Assembly (NCBI GenBank): GCA_965247585.1
Contig: CBDFHC010000005.1
Span: forward strand, 992,001-1,056,000
Origin: CBDFHC01 sp965247585
GTDB taxonomy: Bacteria; Chloroflexota; Dehalococcoidia; Lucifugimonadales; GCA-2712585
DNA: 64,000 nt
Direction: 5' to 3'
A program made the position numbers and the translations under genes. The notes beneath the pieces are model-generated. The model made no database searches and had not been told where the DNA came from. It was given only the letters and a program-made list of their open reading frames with translations. Shown here piece after piece: positions 30,411-39,688 of this stretch (position 1 is its first letter; each line of letters starts with the position of its first letter).

Positions 30411-31778
30411 ATGGCTCAACACCACAAACTGACTATCGCACAGGCGTCGGCGCGAATGAGCGAGGGCAGTCTCACACCCACGGAGCTGGTGGCGTCGTGC
30501 CTGGCGCGAATTGACCAGCGCGAGCCGGTGCTGAAGGCCTGGGTGACAGTGGACCGGGAGGGGGCGCTGGAGGCCGCGGGGCTACTGGACAGGGAGATGG
30601 AGGTGCGGGGACCCCGGAGCCCGCTGCACGGGATTCCCGTGGGTATCAAAGATATCTACTACACGGCGGGTCTTAAGACCACCGCAGGCTCCAAAGTGTA
30701 CGCCGACTTTGTTCCCGACTATGACGCCACATCAGTGGAACGGTTGAAGGCCGCCGGAGCGATCATCCTGGGTAAGACGGTGACCACGGAGTTCGCCACC
30801 GGGGACCCGCCGCCAACGGTGAACCCGTGGCACAGCGCCCATACGCCCGGAGGCTCCAGCAGCGGCTCCGCGGTGGCGGTATCGGACCGAATGGTGCCGG
30901 GCGGCATGGGGTCGCAGACCGGAGGTTCAATAATCAGGCCCTCGTCCTACAACGGGATAGTGGGACTGAAGCCCACCTTCGGACGGGTCAGCATCTATGG
31001 AGTGATTCCGGTTTCGTGGTCCCTGGATACGATAGGACCGATGGTGAACAGTGTGGAGGACGCGGCGCTGATGCTGCAAGCGCTGGCGGGCTACGATCCG
31101 AAAGACCCGGGGTCCGCCGACGAGCCGGTGCCTGATTACCGGAGAGGCCTGGACCAGTTGGAGGGGCCGCCTCGAATCGGCCTAATACGGGACTTCTTCT
31201 ACCCCACGGCAGACGACGAGGTGCGGAAGCATACGGACGCCGTGGCGGAGAAGCTATCGCGGGCCGGGGCCGAGGTGGAAGAGGTGACATTGCCGCCGAG
31301 CTTCGCCACGATCTATGACGCCCACCGGACAGTGATGAACGTGGAGTGCGCCACCTACCACGAAGAGATGTTCCAGACCAGGGCCCATGAGTATTCACCA
31401 AAGATCCGAAACTATATTGAGTCCGGGTTCCTGATTCCCGCTACGTACTACGTTCAATCGCTGCGGTTGCGGCGGCTGCACCGCCGGGAGATGACGGCGC
31501 TGGCATCCCAGTGGGACGCGTTGTTAACTCCCACCACACATGCCGCGGCGCCCAGGGACCTGAGCACCACGGGGGACCCCGTGTTCCAGATCCCGTGGAC
31601 GAGCACCGGCCTTCCAACTATCACCATACCTTCCGGCCTGGGGGAGACCTCTGGACTTCCGCTGGGGATCCAACTAGGCGCCACACCCTTCGATGAGGAG
31701 CGGCTGTTGGCGGTGGCGCAGTGGTGCGAGCAGGCGCTGGACGTCCACCTGGAGCCACCGGGAGTAGTGCCCAGCTAA
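30411..31778 (+). CDS. Amidase-signature enzyme (GatA/AtzE-like)
   Basis: A 455-residue amidase-signature hydrolase. The Ser-cisSer-Lys triad is visible: Lys in GIPVGIKDIYYTAG, cis-Ser in PGGSSSGSAVAV and nucleophile Ser in GSQTGGSIIRPSSYNG. ATG 30411 is preferred over TTG 30399 because GGAGG lies 8 bases upstream. It is too divergent, and lacks a GatB partner, to be the tRNA amidotransferase. With the GatC-like neighbour it may be an AtzE-type carboxamide hydrolase. Confidence 0.85.
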   Translation: MAQHHKLTIAQASARMSEGSLTPTELVASCLARIDQREPVLKAWVTVDREGALEAAGLLDREMEVRGPRSPLHGIPVGIKDIYYTAGLKTTAGSKVYADFVPDYDATSVERLKAAGAIILGKTVTTEFATGDPPPTVNPWHSAHTPGGSSSGSAVAVSDRMVPGGMGSQTGGSIIRPSSYNGIVGLKPTFGRVSIYGVIPVSWSLDTIGPMVNSVEDAALMLQALAGYDPKDPGSADEPVPDYRRGLDQLEGPPRIGLIRDFFYPTADDEVRKHTDAVAEKLSRAGAEVEEVTLPPSFATIYDAHRTVMNVECATYHEEMFQTRAHEYSPKIRNYIESGFLIPATYYVQSLRLRRLHRREMTALASQWDALLTPTTHAAAPRDLSTTGDPVFQIPWTSTGLPTITIPSGLGETSGLPLGIQLGATPFDEERLLAVAQWCEQALDVHLEPPGVVPS

Positions 31779-31823
31779 ACGGAGAGGGGGCATGTGGGGT
31801 TCGACCGCCCAGAAACGCGGCGG

Positions 31824-32702
31824 CTAGGCCAAGAAATCCAGCACCAGGCGGTTGAAGGCCCGGCAGACCTCTACGTGGGGCCTGTGGCCACAGTGGTCGA
31901 AAACTGCCAGCTTGGCGTTGGGCAGTAACTGGGCGGCCCTCTCCGCGTGGGACACGGGGAAGATCAGGTCGTTGCGGCCCCAGACCAACAGCGTGGGGGT
32001 GTCAAGGCGAGGCAACTGGTCTATGAAAACCACGGAGGGCCTGACTCCTTGGATCGACACTCCGTCGCGCAGCATGAAGAGCAGAGAGCGTTTGTTTCCC
32101 GGCAGGCGTCTGGTCTGGTATAGCGCCTCCACCAGGGCCTGGGTAGAAAAGGCGTGGTTGTAGAAGAGGCGTTGCAGGAGGCGTCTCACCGATGCACGAC
32201 TGGGCCGGGCCAGGGCCTCACCAACCATGGGCAGAGTCATCAACCGGAGGAACCAGGCTATCTCCCGCCCCAGGCCGGCGCTACCTTCCAGGACCAACCG
32301 GTCAACGCGCTGGGGATGCTGGAGGCCGGTAGCCAGCGCCAGCAGTCCGCCCACGGAGTTTCCAAGCATGGAAGCGGTGGAAATATCCAAAGCGTCCATG
32401 AAGTCCACCATGAACTGGACGGACTGCTCCAACGGCCGGTCCCAGAGGGGCTTGAAGGTGCCACCGTGGCCGGGAAGGTCCACGGCGTAGACGGTGTGGG
32501 ACGCGGCCAATGGCGCCATGTTGTCAAACCAGACAACTGAGGATTCGCCAAGGCCATGAAGCAGGATTAAGGGCGGACCCTCGCCCATGCGGAAGAAACG
32601 CGTCTCCCCTTCGCGGAGCTGGACCCGCTGCTCGGCACCGGGCATTCGCAGGGTGTGAGGGGAGAAACCCGGTTTATCACTGCTACGGTTAAGCACGAGC
32701 AA
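31824..32702 (-). CDS. Alpha/beta-fold hydrolase
   Basis: A 292-residue protein of the MhpC/epoxide-hydrolase-like group. The oxyanion motif is LILLHGLGESS, the nucleophile elbow is MLGNSVGGLLAL (Ser), the acid is in VWGRNDLIFPV and the His in DHCGHRPHVE. A helical lid occupies about residues 150-215. Convergent with the amidase gene. The substrate is unknown; meta-cleavage products or esters are typical. Confidence 0.88.
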   Translation of the reverse strand: MLVLNRSSDKPGFSPHTLRMPGAEQRVQLREGETRFFRMGEGPPLILLHGLGESSVVWFDNMAPLAASHTVYAVDLPGHGGTFKPLWDRPLEQSVQFMVDFMDALDISTASMLGNSVGGLLALATGLQHPQRVDRLVLEGSAGLGREIAWFLRLMTLPMVGEALARPSRASVRRLLQRLFYNHAFSTQALVEALYQTRRLPGNKRSLLFMLRDGVSIQGVRPSVVFIDQLPRLDTPTLLVWGRNDLIFPVSHAERAAQLLPNAKLAVFDHCGHRPHVEVCRAFNRLVLDFLA

Positions 32703-32784
32703 TACGCCTGAGCACCAACTTTACCGTTTAGCTGGCAAAAGGTGAAGAGTAACCATCTACAGGATGCAGCAGGGGCTGTTTTGG

Positions 32785-32807
32785 AAGCGGGAATGCCAAT
32801 CCCGCTT
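32785..32807. promoter_or_regulatory. Perfect 8-bp inverted repeat between divergent genes
   Basis: AAGCGGGA (32785-32792) and TCCCGCTT (32800-32807) around a 7-base centre. It lies in the 213-bp spacer between the divergently transcribed hydrolase and acVLRF1 genes. No T-run follows, so an operator is as likely as a terminator. Confidence 0.35.
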
Positions 32808-32915
32808 TGCTACGGCGGCGAGGAGTAGGTACCATCAGCGTAGTGGCTTCGATAAGCATTCCCAACCCAATTTCGCCCCGGGCATGGCTTTACCAGCCGA
32901 GCATGTGACATTCGC

Positions 32916-33722
32916 ATGGATGACGTAATTGAAAATGTGGTAACTGCGCCCGGTAAAGCGACTCGGCTGACCCGGGAACGGCTGCTACGGCTGCTGGACG
33001 TGCTCAACGAGGTGCCGCCCATTGATGCAATGACGGCGCATGTACTGCCCGGCAATACGGTGAACGCCGGGACCGGGAGCGACCCGCGCCTGGCGAAATG
33101 GCTGGAGGAGGTGATGTCGCTGGAAGGGAAGCGGATTACCGCCTCGGAAACCGGCGCCGTGGCGTACTGGAGCGACCAGGTCAAGCTGCTGGTGATCCCA
33201 CCGTTCCCATTGCAGACGGCCTCCGTATCGGAGGGGTTTGACGCGTACCACCTTCGGAACGTGGTTACGGCGCCACGCGTCACGGGGGTGGTGCTGGTGC
33301 GCTTGGGCCGCTACGCGGTGGGGGTGTTCAGGGGAGGCGAGCTTGTGACGTCGAAGACCAACACTCGCTACGTCAAGGGGCGTCACAAGAAGGGCGGGTC
33401 TTCTCAGAAGCGGTTCGCCCGAATTCGGGAGAAGCAGATATTCGAGCTGTTCGGCAAGACGTGCACGGTGGTGTCGGAGAAGTTCGCGCCGTATGAGCGG
33501 GAGATTGAATTCATTTTCCTGGGGGGAGAGCGGCACACGGTGGGGGAGTTCTTGAAGCGCTGCCCATACCTCCAACGCTTGGAGCCGCGCATCATGGGAC
33601 GTATGTTGCCCATTGGGGAGCCCCGGCTACGGGAGCTGGAGAGGATGCCTGGGGAGATTTGGAAAAGCGTGGTGGTGGCCCATTCGCTGCCGCAGGGATT
33701 TCCGTTCCAGGGACTGGCCTAG
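32916..33722 (+). CDS. acVLRF1-type peptidyl-tRNA hydrolase (ribosome rescue)
   Basis: A 268-residue release-factor-like protein of the VLRF1 (Vms1/ANKZF1) superfamily, actinobacterial/chloroflexi branch. The eRF1-like catalytic loop reads RYVKGRHKKGGSSQKRFARI (151-170), with Gln164 in the place of the catalytic GxxQ glutamine; the flanking RGGELVTSKTNTR is typical. These proteins free nascent chains from tRNA on split large subunits during ribosome-associated quality control. Two genes downstream lies mutS2, which acts at collided ribosomes, supporting a rescue role. An ATG at 32916 begins the frame; no strong ribosome-binding site is seen. Confidence 0.8.
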   Translation: MDDVIENVVTAPGKATRLTRERLLRLLDVLNEVPPIDAMTAHVLPGNTVNAGTGSDPRLAKWLEEVMSLEGKRITASETGAVAYWSDQVKLLVIPPFPLQTASVSEGFDAYHLRNVVTAPRVTGVVLVRLGRYAVGVFRGGELVTSKTNTRYVKGRHKKGGSSQKRFARIREKQIFELFGKTCTVVSEKFAPYEREIEFIFLGGERHTVGEFLKRCPYLQRLEPRIMGRMLPIGEPRLRELERMPGEIWKSVVVAHSLPQGFPFQGLA

Positions 33723-33807
33723 GGTTGTGATAGAAATCAGGGGCGCCATGATTTCGTTGATGAAATACGGAGCACGCTGCTAACATGGAGCAGAAGCAGG
33801 TATCACA

Positions 33808-34332
33808 ATGACGGAAATTGAAGGCGATAACGACCAGGTGCTATTTAGGGAAGTGCAACGGTTCCGTCAGCCGTGGTTGTGGCTGGTGGCGTTCGCGGCC
33901 ATGGGGTTTTCCACTTATGCCATAGCGCAGCAGCTATTGTTGGACGAAGCGATAGAAGGCGGGGCCGCCACGGACGCGGTGGTGGTGGCCATCGGCCTGT
34001 TGGTGGGAGCAGGACTGCCGCTCTTCCTGCTGCTCGCCAACCTGGCGACGGAGGTCCGGCGGGACGGTATTTCCGTTCGCTTCTCTCCATTAAGCTTCTC
34101 ATACCAGAGGATCCCGCTGGACCAGATCGAAGAATACCACGTTCGTACATACAACCCGTTACGGGAGTATGGGGGATGGGGAATCAAGGGCGGGGCCGCG
34201 GGCCAGGCTTTCAACGTATCAGGGAACATGGGGTTGCAGTTAGAGCTGGTGGACGGTAATGCGACCCTCATAGGGTCCCGAAGAGCAGAGGACCTGGCTC
34301 GAGCGGTGGAACGGGCTAAGCAGGCGCAATGA
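33808..34332 (+). CDS. Membrane protein with PH-like domain (DUF6141-like)
   Basis: A 174-residue protein with two transmembrane helices (about 22-42 and 57-80) and a C-terminal beta-rich domain (about 85-170: VRRDGISVRFSPLSFSYQRI, YGGWGIKGGAAGQAFNVSG). This layout is that of small bacterial PH-domain membrane proteins. Its stop overlaps the mutS2 start as ATGA, so the two are coupled. A role in ribosome rescue is not implied by the sequence itself. Confidence 0.7.
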   Translation: MTEIEGDNDQVLFREVQRFRQPWLWLVAFAAMGFSTYAIAQQLLLDEAIEGGAATDAVVVAIGLLVGAGLPLFLLLANLATEVRRDGISVRFSPLSFSYQRIPLDQIEEYHVRTYNPLREYGGWGIKGGAAGQAFNVSGNMGLQLELVDGNATLIGSRRAEDLARAVERAKQAQ

Positions 34333-36725
34333 GCGCAGACGGCGCGAAAGAGTCCGCCCCCGAAGCGCTGACCCCGGAAGCCGAAACCCTGGAGCTTCTG
34401 GAGTTCCCGCTGGTCAAGGCCAGGGCGGCGGCGTTTTGCTCGCTGCCACAGGCTCGGGAGCGAGCCCTGGAGCTGAAACCGAGCCAGGACGTAAACGAGA
34501 TTGGGTCGCGCCAGCAGGAGACTCAGGAGGCCCGGCTTTTCATCGAGTCCCACGGCACGCTAGAGCTGGCGGGCGTCCACGATGTTGGCCCTTACGTACA
34601 CCGGGCATCGCTGGAGGGAGTGCTAAAGGGAAGCGAGCTGCGGGAGCTTCTCGACACGATTCAAGCCAGCCGCACGGTGCGCGCCACGCTGGGAAACCGG
34701 AATGATCTTCCACTGCTCGCCCGCATCGGGAGCGCCATCCCAGACCTTCGAGACCTGGAGCGGCTATTGGCTTCCACGGTGGACGAGAAGGGGGATGTGA
34801 GGGACGGAGCGTCGCAGGACCTACGACTGCTGAAGATGAATGCGAGCGAAGCCAGGGCGAGGCTGGACGGGGCGCTGGAGCGGGCGGTGAGGCGGCTGCG
34901 ACGGAGCAACGTCCTCCAAGAACCGCTGGTAACAGAGCGCAACGGCCGAATGGTGCTGCTGGTGAAGATGGAGATGCGGTACAGGGTACCGGGGATTGTG
35001 CACGACGTCTCGGACAGCGGGGCAACGGCGTTCGTAGAGCCAATGGCGGCGGTGGGACTGGGCAACCAGTGGCGTGAGGCGTCGCTGGCGGCGCAGCGGG
35101 AGGAGGAGCGGATACTTCGGGGCGTGTCCACCACGGTGGGGTACAACGGCCTGGAGATCTTGCAGGCAATGGAGGCGCTGACCAAGCTGGACGTAGCCGT
35201 GGCCATGGGACGCTATTCGATGCTAACGCAGGGGACAGCTCCAGTGTTTGTGCAGGCTGAGAGGGCGTTCCTGAACCTGTCCCGGGCGCGGCACCCTTTG
35301 CTCCAAGGCAGCGTGGTGCCGATAGACGTCTCGGTGGGGGGAGGGGAGACCGTGCTGATCATCACCGGGCCAAACGCGGGCGGAAAGACGGTGGCATTGA
35401 AGACGGCGGGGCTGCTGGCCATCATGGCGCAGTCCGGCTTCCACGTGCCGGCGGCGGAATGCACCATGACGGTGTTCGACCAGGTGTACGCCGATATTGG
35501 GGACCAGCAAAGCATAGAGCGGTCTCTATCATCGTTCAGCTCCCACCTCCAGACGTTGCGCTGGGTGATGGAGCAGGCGACGCCTAATTCGCTGGTGCTG
35601 CTGGACGAACTGGGCACCAGTACGGACCCGGAAGAGGGAGCGGCGCTGGCCAAGGCGGTGCTAGGGTTCTTTGGGGAGCGAATGATCCCGTGTGTGGCCA
35701 CAACCCACCACCGGGAGGTGGCGGCTTACGTTCAAGACCAGCCGGGGATGGCCAACGCCAGTGTGGAGCTGGACCCAGGGACGCTGGAACCCACGTTCCG
35801 GCTGACCAAGGGGTTACCCGGCAGAAGCTATGCGCTGACCATTGCCGGACGAATGGGCATAGACCCGGCCACGGTGGAACGGGCCCGGTCGCTCCTTTCA
35901 GAGGAACACCGTCAGGCGGAGGTACTGTTGCGGCAGTTGGAGCAGGAGCGGTACCTGGCGGAGCAGCAACGGAAGGCGGCGGAAGGGGAGCTGGAACGCA
36001 ACCTGGCTACGCGGCGGGAGCTGGAAGGGAAGCTGGCGGAGCTGGAGACCAACAAGGAACATCTGCTGGAAGAGGCCCGGTTTGAGCTGCAGTCCCGCGC
36101 GGACGAGCTGTGGAAGCGGCTTCAGAGGGCGGAGCGGGCTTTCATCCAACCCCAAACCGCGGCCGCTCCGATGCAAAGGGAGCGGAAGGAGTACAAGGAA
36201 GAGGTGGCCCTGGTCAGGGCGGAGCTGCGGTCAGAGGAGTGGGAGCCAACGCCTAAGGCGGAGGGGTCCTGGGTCCAGGAGCTGACGCCGGGCGATTTCG
36301 TTTATGTAAGGGGGGTGCCCAACCCGGTGGAGGTGCTGGCGCCGCCCAACGAAAACCGAACGGTGGAGGTAGCGCTGGGCGCCATACGGGCACGGCTGCC
36401 ATCGCACCATCTGGAGCGCAAGGCGGAGGTGCCGTCATTGAAGCTGCCGGAGAGGGTGTCTTACACGGGGCCGGTAGGCAAGCCGATGGGACGGGAGGTT
36501 GACCTGCGAGGGATGAGGGTGGAAGAGGCGGAGGACCGGCTGGATGCGGTGCTGGACCAGGCGGCGCTACAAGGGTTGAGGGAGCTGAGGGTGGTGCACG
36601 GCGGAGGCACCGGAGCGTTGAGGTCTCTGGTGCGGGAGCGGCTGAAGGGGCACCCGTTGGTGAAGGAGATACGGGCGGAGGACGGACGCAACAGCGGCAG
36701 CGTGACGTTGGTGGAGCTGAAGTAG
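34329..36725 (+). CDS. mutS2: MutS2 ATPase/endonuclease with Smr domain
   Basis: A 798-residue MutS2 of normal length. The ABC-type ATPase has Walker A GPNAGGKTVAL (347-357), Walker B VLLDELGTSTDPEEGAAL, and a long coiled coil (about 515-620). A KOW-like region follows, and the C-terminal Smr nuclease domain (about 723-798) contains VDLRGMRVEEAEDRLDAV and HGGGTGALRSLV. There is no mismatch-recognition domain. Known bacterial MutS2 proteins either suppress recombination or split collided ribosomes; the acVLRF1 gene upstream favours the ribosomal role. Confidence 0.95.
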   Translation: MSADGAKESAPEALTPEAETLELLEFPLVKARAAAFCSLPQARERALELKPSQDVNEIGSRQQETQEARLFIESHGTLELAGVHDVGPYVHRASLEGVLKGSELRELLDTIQASRTVRATLGNRNDLPLLARIGSAIPDLRDLERLLASTVDEKGDVRDGASQDLRLLKMNASEARARLDGALERAVRRLRRSNVLQEPLVTERNGRMVLLVKMEMRYRVPGIVHDVSDSGATAFVEPMAAVGLGNQWREASLAAQREEERILRGVSTTVGYNGLEILQAMEALTKLDVAVAMGRYSMLTQGTAPVFVQAERAFLNLSRARHPLLQGSVVPIDVSVGGGETVLIITGPNAGGKTVALKTAGLLAIMAQSGFHVPAAECTMTVFDQVYADIGDQQSIERSLSSFSSHLQTLRWVMEQATPNSLVLLDELGTSTDPEEGAALAKAVLGFFGERMIPCVATTHHREVAAYVQDQPGMANASVELDPGTLEPTFRLTKGLPGRSYALTIAGRMGIDPATVERARSLLSEEHRQAEVLLRQLEQERYLAEQQRKAAEGELERNLATRRELEGKLAELETNKEHLLEEARFELQSRADELWKRLQRAERAFIQPQTAAAPMQRERKEYKEEVALVRAELRSEEWEPTPKAEGSWVQELTPGDFVYVRGVPNPVEVLAPPNENRTVEVALGAIRARLPSHHLERKAEVPSLKLPERVSYTGPVGKPMGREVDLRGMRVEEAEDRLDAVLDQAALQGLRELRVVHGGGTGALRSLVRERLKGHPLVKEIRAEDGRNSGSVTLVELK

Positions 36726-36784
36726 GTCTCTCTTTAACGCCGAGGAACCGTTTACCGTTCTACCCGCGTAGTATGCGCGGGGGC

Positions 36785-36790
36785 TATAAT
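36785..36790 (+). promoter_or_regulatory. Perfect -10 box (TATAAT)
   Basis: TATAAT at 36785-36790 between mutS2 and the sugar dehydrogenase gene, with only a weak -35 (TACCCG, 18-base spacer). Expected transcription start is about 36797, which excludes upstream start codons and supports the ATG at 36839. Confidence 0.45.
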
Positions 36791-36838
36791 ACGCCCGCCC
36801 ACGGTGGGCTTAATCCCAAAAGAACGGACTCCATCTGG

Positions 36839-38077
36839 ATGCTTTTTGGCCTGGACAGATTGAAGCGTATCAAGGGAACGTTACTCATAACGGCGGTTTT
36901 AGCCGCCCTGTCAGTGCTGGTAGCCTGCGAACGTGCCGGCACGTCGACTCCTTCCCCGTCGCTGGTGGGGGAAGCTCCGCCGACGGTTGGGGCGACGGCT
37001 ACGCCAACGCCCGACGTAGCCAGACCGTTCGACGTGGCGGTGGAGGTGGTGGCCAAGGAACTGACGGTGCCCTGGGCGGTGGACTTCGCGCCGGACGGAC
37101 GGATTTTCATCACGGAGCGGGAGGGCGCCATACGGGTAATTCAGGACGGTGTGCTACGTCTCCAGCCCTATGCGGAAGTGGAGATGGGCGTGAGAGGCGA
37201 GGGCGGTCTGCTGGGGCTGGCGGTGGACCCTGACTTTGCGTCCAACGGCTTTCTGTACGTGTTCCACACCTATCGAAACGAGCGAGGCCTGCTGCGGAAC
37301 CGGGTGCTGCGTCTGGTGGACCGTGGCGACACGGCGGAGGTCTCAGGGGTAATCTTGGAGGACATCCCGGCGGAGCGGATACACAACGGTGGAAGGATAA
37401 AGTTTGGGCTGGACGGTAAGTTGTACGTGACCACGGGGGATGTGGGCGCAGGACCACTGGCACAGAACTTAAACTCGCTGGCGGGCAAGATCCTTCGTAT
37501 CAACCCGGACGGCAGCATACCGCAGGACAACCCGTTTCCCGGCTCGCCGGTCTACTCCTACGGGCACCGAAACCCTCAGGGGCTGGCGTGGCACCCGGTC
37601 ACCGGGCAGCTTTTCGCCACGGAGCACGGGCCGGTGGGGCACGACGAGGTGAACATAATCCAGCCAGGGGCCAACTATGGGTGGCCCACGGTGTCGGGGG
37701 TTGCCGGCACGCCGAGGTTCCAGGACCCGTTGCTGGAAAGCGGAGTGGAGACGTGGGCTCCGGGAGGCGCCGTGATATACAGTGGGGAAGAGCTTCCCGA
37801 GGAATGGCAGGGAAGGCTGGTATTTGGAGCGCTGCGGGGGCAGCAGCTTGTGTGGGTGCAGATGCGGCCACCGGAGTACCAGGGCGTAGCAGCGTCAGGG
37901 AAGCTCTATGGACGGCGGTTTGGGCGTCTGCGAGAGGTGGTGCAGGGCCCGGACGGGTATATCTATTTCACCACCAGCAACGTGGACGGGCGGGGCAATC
38001 CCTCGGACGAAGACGACCTTTTGCTGCGCATCGTCCCGGTGACGGGGTCGCTGAGCGGGTTGCCCACGGGGCGGTAA
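36839..38077 (+). CDS. PQQ-type sugar dehydrogenase (GSDH/sorbosone family), lipoprotein
   Basis: A 412-residue secreted six-bladed propeller. A basic N-terminus and hydrophobic core end in a lipobox (SVLVAC, Cys at about residue 30), then a Ser/Thr/Pro linker. The GSDH domain has PWAVDFAPDGRIFITEREG, GLLGLAVDPDF, HNGGRIKFGLDGKLYVTTGD (in outline), YSYGHRNPQGLAWHP and ATEHGPVGHDEVN, which includes catalytic His and calcium/PQQ residues of soluble glucose and aldose dehydrogenases. It probably oxidises sugars outside the cell. No PQQ biosynthesis gene is in the window. Confidence 0.88.
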   Translation: MLFGLDRLKRIKGTLLITAVLAALSVLVACERAGTSTPSPSLVGEAPPTVGATATPTPDVARPFDVAVEVVAKELTVPWAVDFAPDGRIFITEREGAIRVIQDGVLRLQPYAEVEMGVRGEGGLLGLAVDPDFASNGFLYVFHTYRNERGLLRNRVLRLVDRGDTAEVSGVILEDIPAERIHNGGRIKFGLDGKLYVTTGDVGAGPLAQNLNSLAGKILRINPDGSIPQDNPFPGSPVYSYGHRNPQGLAWHPVTGQLFATEHGPVGHDEVNIIQPGANYGWPTVSGVAGTPRFQDPLLESGVETWAPGGAVIYSGEELPEEWQGRLVFGALRGQQLVWVQMRPPEYQGVAASGKLYGRRFGRLREVVQGPDGYIYFTTSNVDGRGNPSDEDDLLLRIVPVTGSLSGLPTGR

Positions 38078-38116
38078 AGGCCCCACATAACGGATAAACG
38101 GGGGGGGGAAGCCTGT

Positions 38117-38956
38117 TTGCAGACGGAGCCGGCAGAGTACAAGGGCGTAACCGCTAGAGGGTTCGACGGGACGAAGGCATGGTGGCGGAGGCGCGGCGTC
38201 TACGCGGCGCGGCTGGCGGGCGTGGGGGTGTTTGCGGGGTTAATCACGGGATTCGTTGTTGGAGGGATAGGATCTCGGGTAGCGATGCGCATCGCCGGGG
38301 CGGTGGACGAGGGCCCAGTGCCGGGATTGCAGACGGAAAATGGGAACGTGGTTGGCGAGATCACGTTTGCGGGCACCGCGGAGCTTGTCCTGTTCGCGAC
38401 GTTCCTGGGAGCCTTCGTTGGGGTGCTCTTCGTCCTCCTGCGACGTTGGCTCGGGTCCGAGCCGCAGTGGCACGGACCGATGGCGGGGGCGCTCCTACTG
38501 GCAACTTTTGGGGTGTTGATTATTGAAGGGGACAACCGCGACTTCAGACTGTTCGGGGCCACCAGATTGAACATAGCCATGTTCGCGGCACTGCCCTTCC
38601 TTTTTGGGGTGGTGATAGCGCCCACCGTGGGACTGCTGGAGCGGCGTTTGCCTGAGATTGGTGAAACCGGAGTCAGGCTGTTGATTACCTACGGATTAAT
38701 GGCCGCGGGGATATTTGTGACGGGTCTTACAGGATTTCTTTTGATTGGCAGCGTGGTAGACAGCAAAGGAATCACCCTGTTAGTCGGCCTGGCATTGTTA
38801 GCCCTGGCGGTGCTGCCGACCACCCGTTGGTCCGGGGATGGAGAAGAGCCACTGCTCCGGCGTCTGGCCGGCCCCACCACCGGGTATCTGATAATCGCCG
38901 CGGGATGCGGCATAGGGCTGGCATATCTTATCGATTCGATCACCGTTCTCTTGTGA
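38117..38956 (+). CDS. Polytopic membrane protein of unknown function
   Basis: A 279-residue protein starting at TTG. Six to seven hydrophobic segments can be seen (about 31-55, 83-105, 117-133, 146-165, 183-206, 211-228 and 253-277). The N-terminal 28 residues are cytoplasmic and basic. The sequence has no transporter signature I recognise. It follows the sugar dehydrogenase by 40 bases and may share its promoter. Confidence 0.65.
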   Translation: MQTEPAEYKGVTARGFDGTKAWWRRRGVYAARLAGVGVFAGLITGFVVGGIGSRVAMRIAGAVDEGPVPGLQTENGNVVGEITFAGTAELVLFATFLGAFVGVLFVLLRRWLGSEPQWHGPMAGALLLATFGVLIIEGDNRDFRLFGATRLNIAMFAALPFLFGVVIAPTVGLLERRLPEIGETGVRLLITYGLMAAGIFVTGLTGFLLIGSVVDSKGITLLVGLALLALAVLPTTRWSGDGEEPLLRRLAGPTTGYLIIAAGCGIGLAYLIDSITVLL

Positions 38957-39002
38957 CGCGAAAGCCGCCGAACGTATCTTAAGAAAGGAAGTGTGGAACT
39001 GC

Positions 39003-39467
39003 ATGTCCATGATTGAAGCAAAGCTAAACGAGATGGGGCTAACCCTCCCACCAGCGCCTGCGCCAAGCGGCACCTATGTGAGGTCGGTGCGAGTTGGGAA
39101 CCTGGTTTTCCAGGCAGGGGGCAGCGGGCGCGCAGAGGACGGGTCATACATCACCGGCAAGCTGGGCCGGGATACAACGGTGGAGGAGGGCTACCGGGCG
39201 GCCCGGGCCACGGGCCTGACGCTGCTGTCCAACCTGAAGCAGGAGATAGGCGACCTGGACAAGGTGACGCGGATTGTGAAGGTCTTTGGAATGGTGAACT
39301 CGGACCCGGAGTTCAAAGACCCCCCGGCGGTGATCAACGGCTGCTCAGACCTGCTGGTGGAGCTTTTCGGAGAGCGGGGCAAGCACGCTCGCTCCGCGGT
39401 GGGGATGGCCAGCCTGCCGTTCGGTGTGGCGGTGGAGATAGAGATGGTGGTGGAGGTGGCGGAGTAA
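39003..39467 (+). CDS. RidA/YjgF family protein
   Basis: A 154-residue protein of the RidA superfamily, which deaminates reactive enamine/imine intermediates. Blocks are SVRVGNLVFQAGGSGR, LLSNLKQEIGDLDKVTRIVK and ARSAVGMASLPFGVAVEIEM. The Arg that binds the substrate carboxylate in RidA is present as ARSAVG. It is longer than archetypal RidA (about 128), as in the YjgH/Rid4-7 groups. ATG 39003 or 39009 could be the start; a run of AAGAAAGGAAG lies upstream. Confidence 0.85.
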   Translation: MSMIEAKLNEMGLTLPPAPAPSGTYVRSVRVGNLVFQAGGSGRAEDGSYITGKLGRDTTVEEGYRAARATGLTLLSNLKQEIGDLDKVTRIVKVFGMVNSDPEFKDPPAVINGCSDLLVELFGERGKHARSAVGMASLPFGVAVEIEMVVEVAE

Positions 39468-39513
39468 AGGGGCACCGGAAGCGGCGGGCTGGTAAGAGCC
39501 AGAGCGACGGCCC

Positions 39514-39522
39514 TGCTATAAT
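39514..39522 (+). promoter_or_regulatory. Extended -10 promoter element upstream of pncB
   Basis: TGCTATAAT (39514-39522) is an extended -10 (TGn plus TATAAT). No clear -35 is present, which is normal for this class. It lies 167 bases before pncB in the 221-bp spacer. Confidence 0.45.
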
Positions 39523-39688
39523 GGGGCCGCTGTTAGCCCTCACTGGTCCTGGCTGATGATTCCAAGCGTCGCAAGATGGCGGCGTAGCCGTGGGCGGCGG
39601 ATAGCCTGCCCAACAGCAGGTCAAGAGAACAACTTGCCGGGCGCTCCGGCAATCGACAGACCCCCGGTCTTCCACACAACATAGCAAA

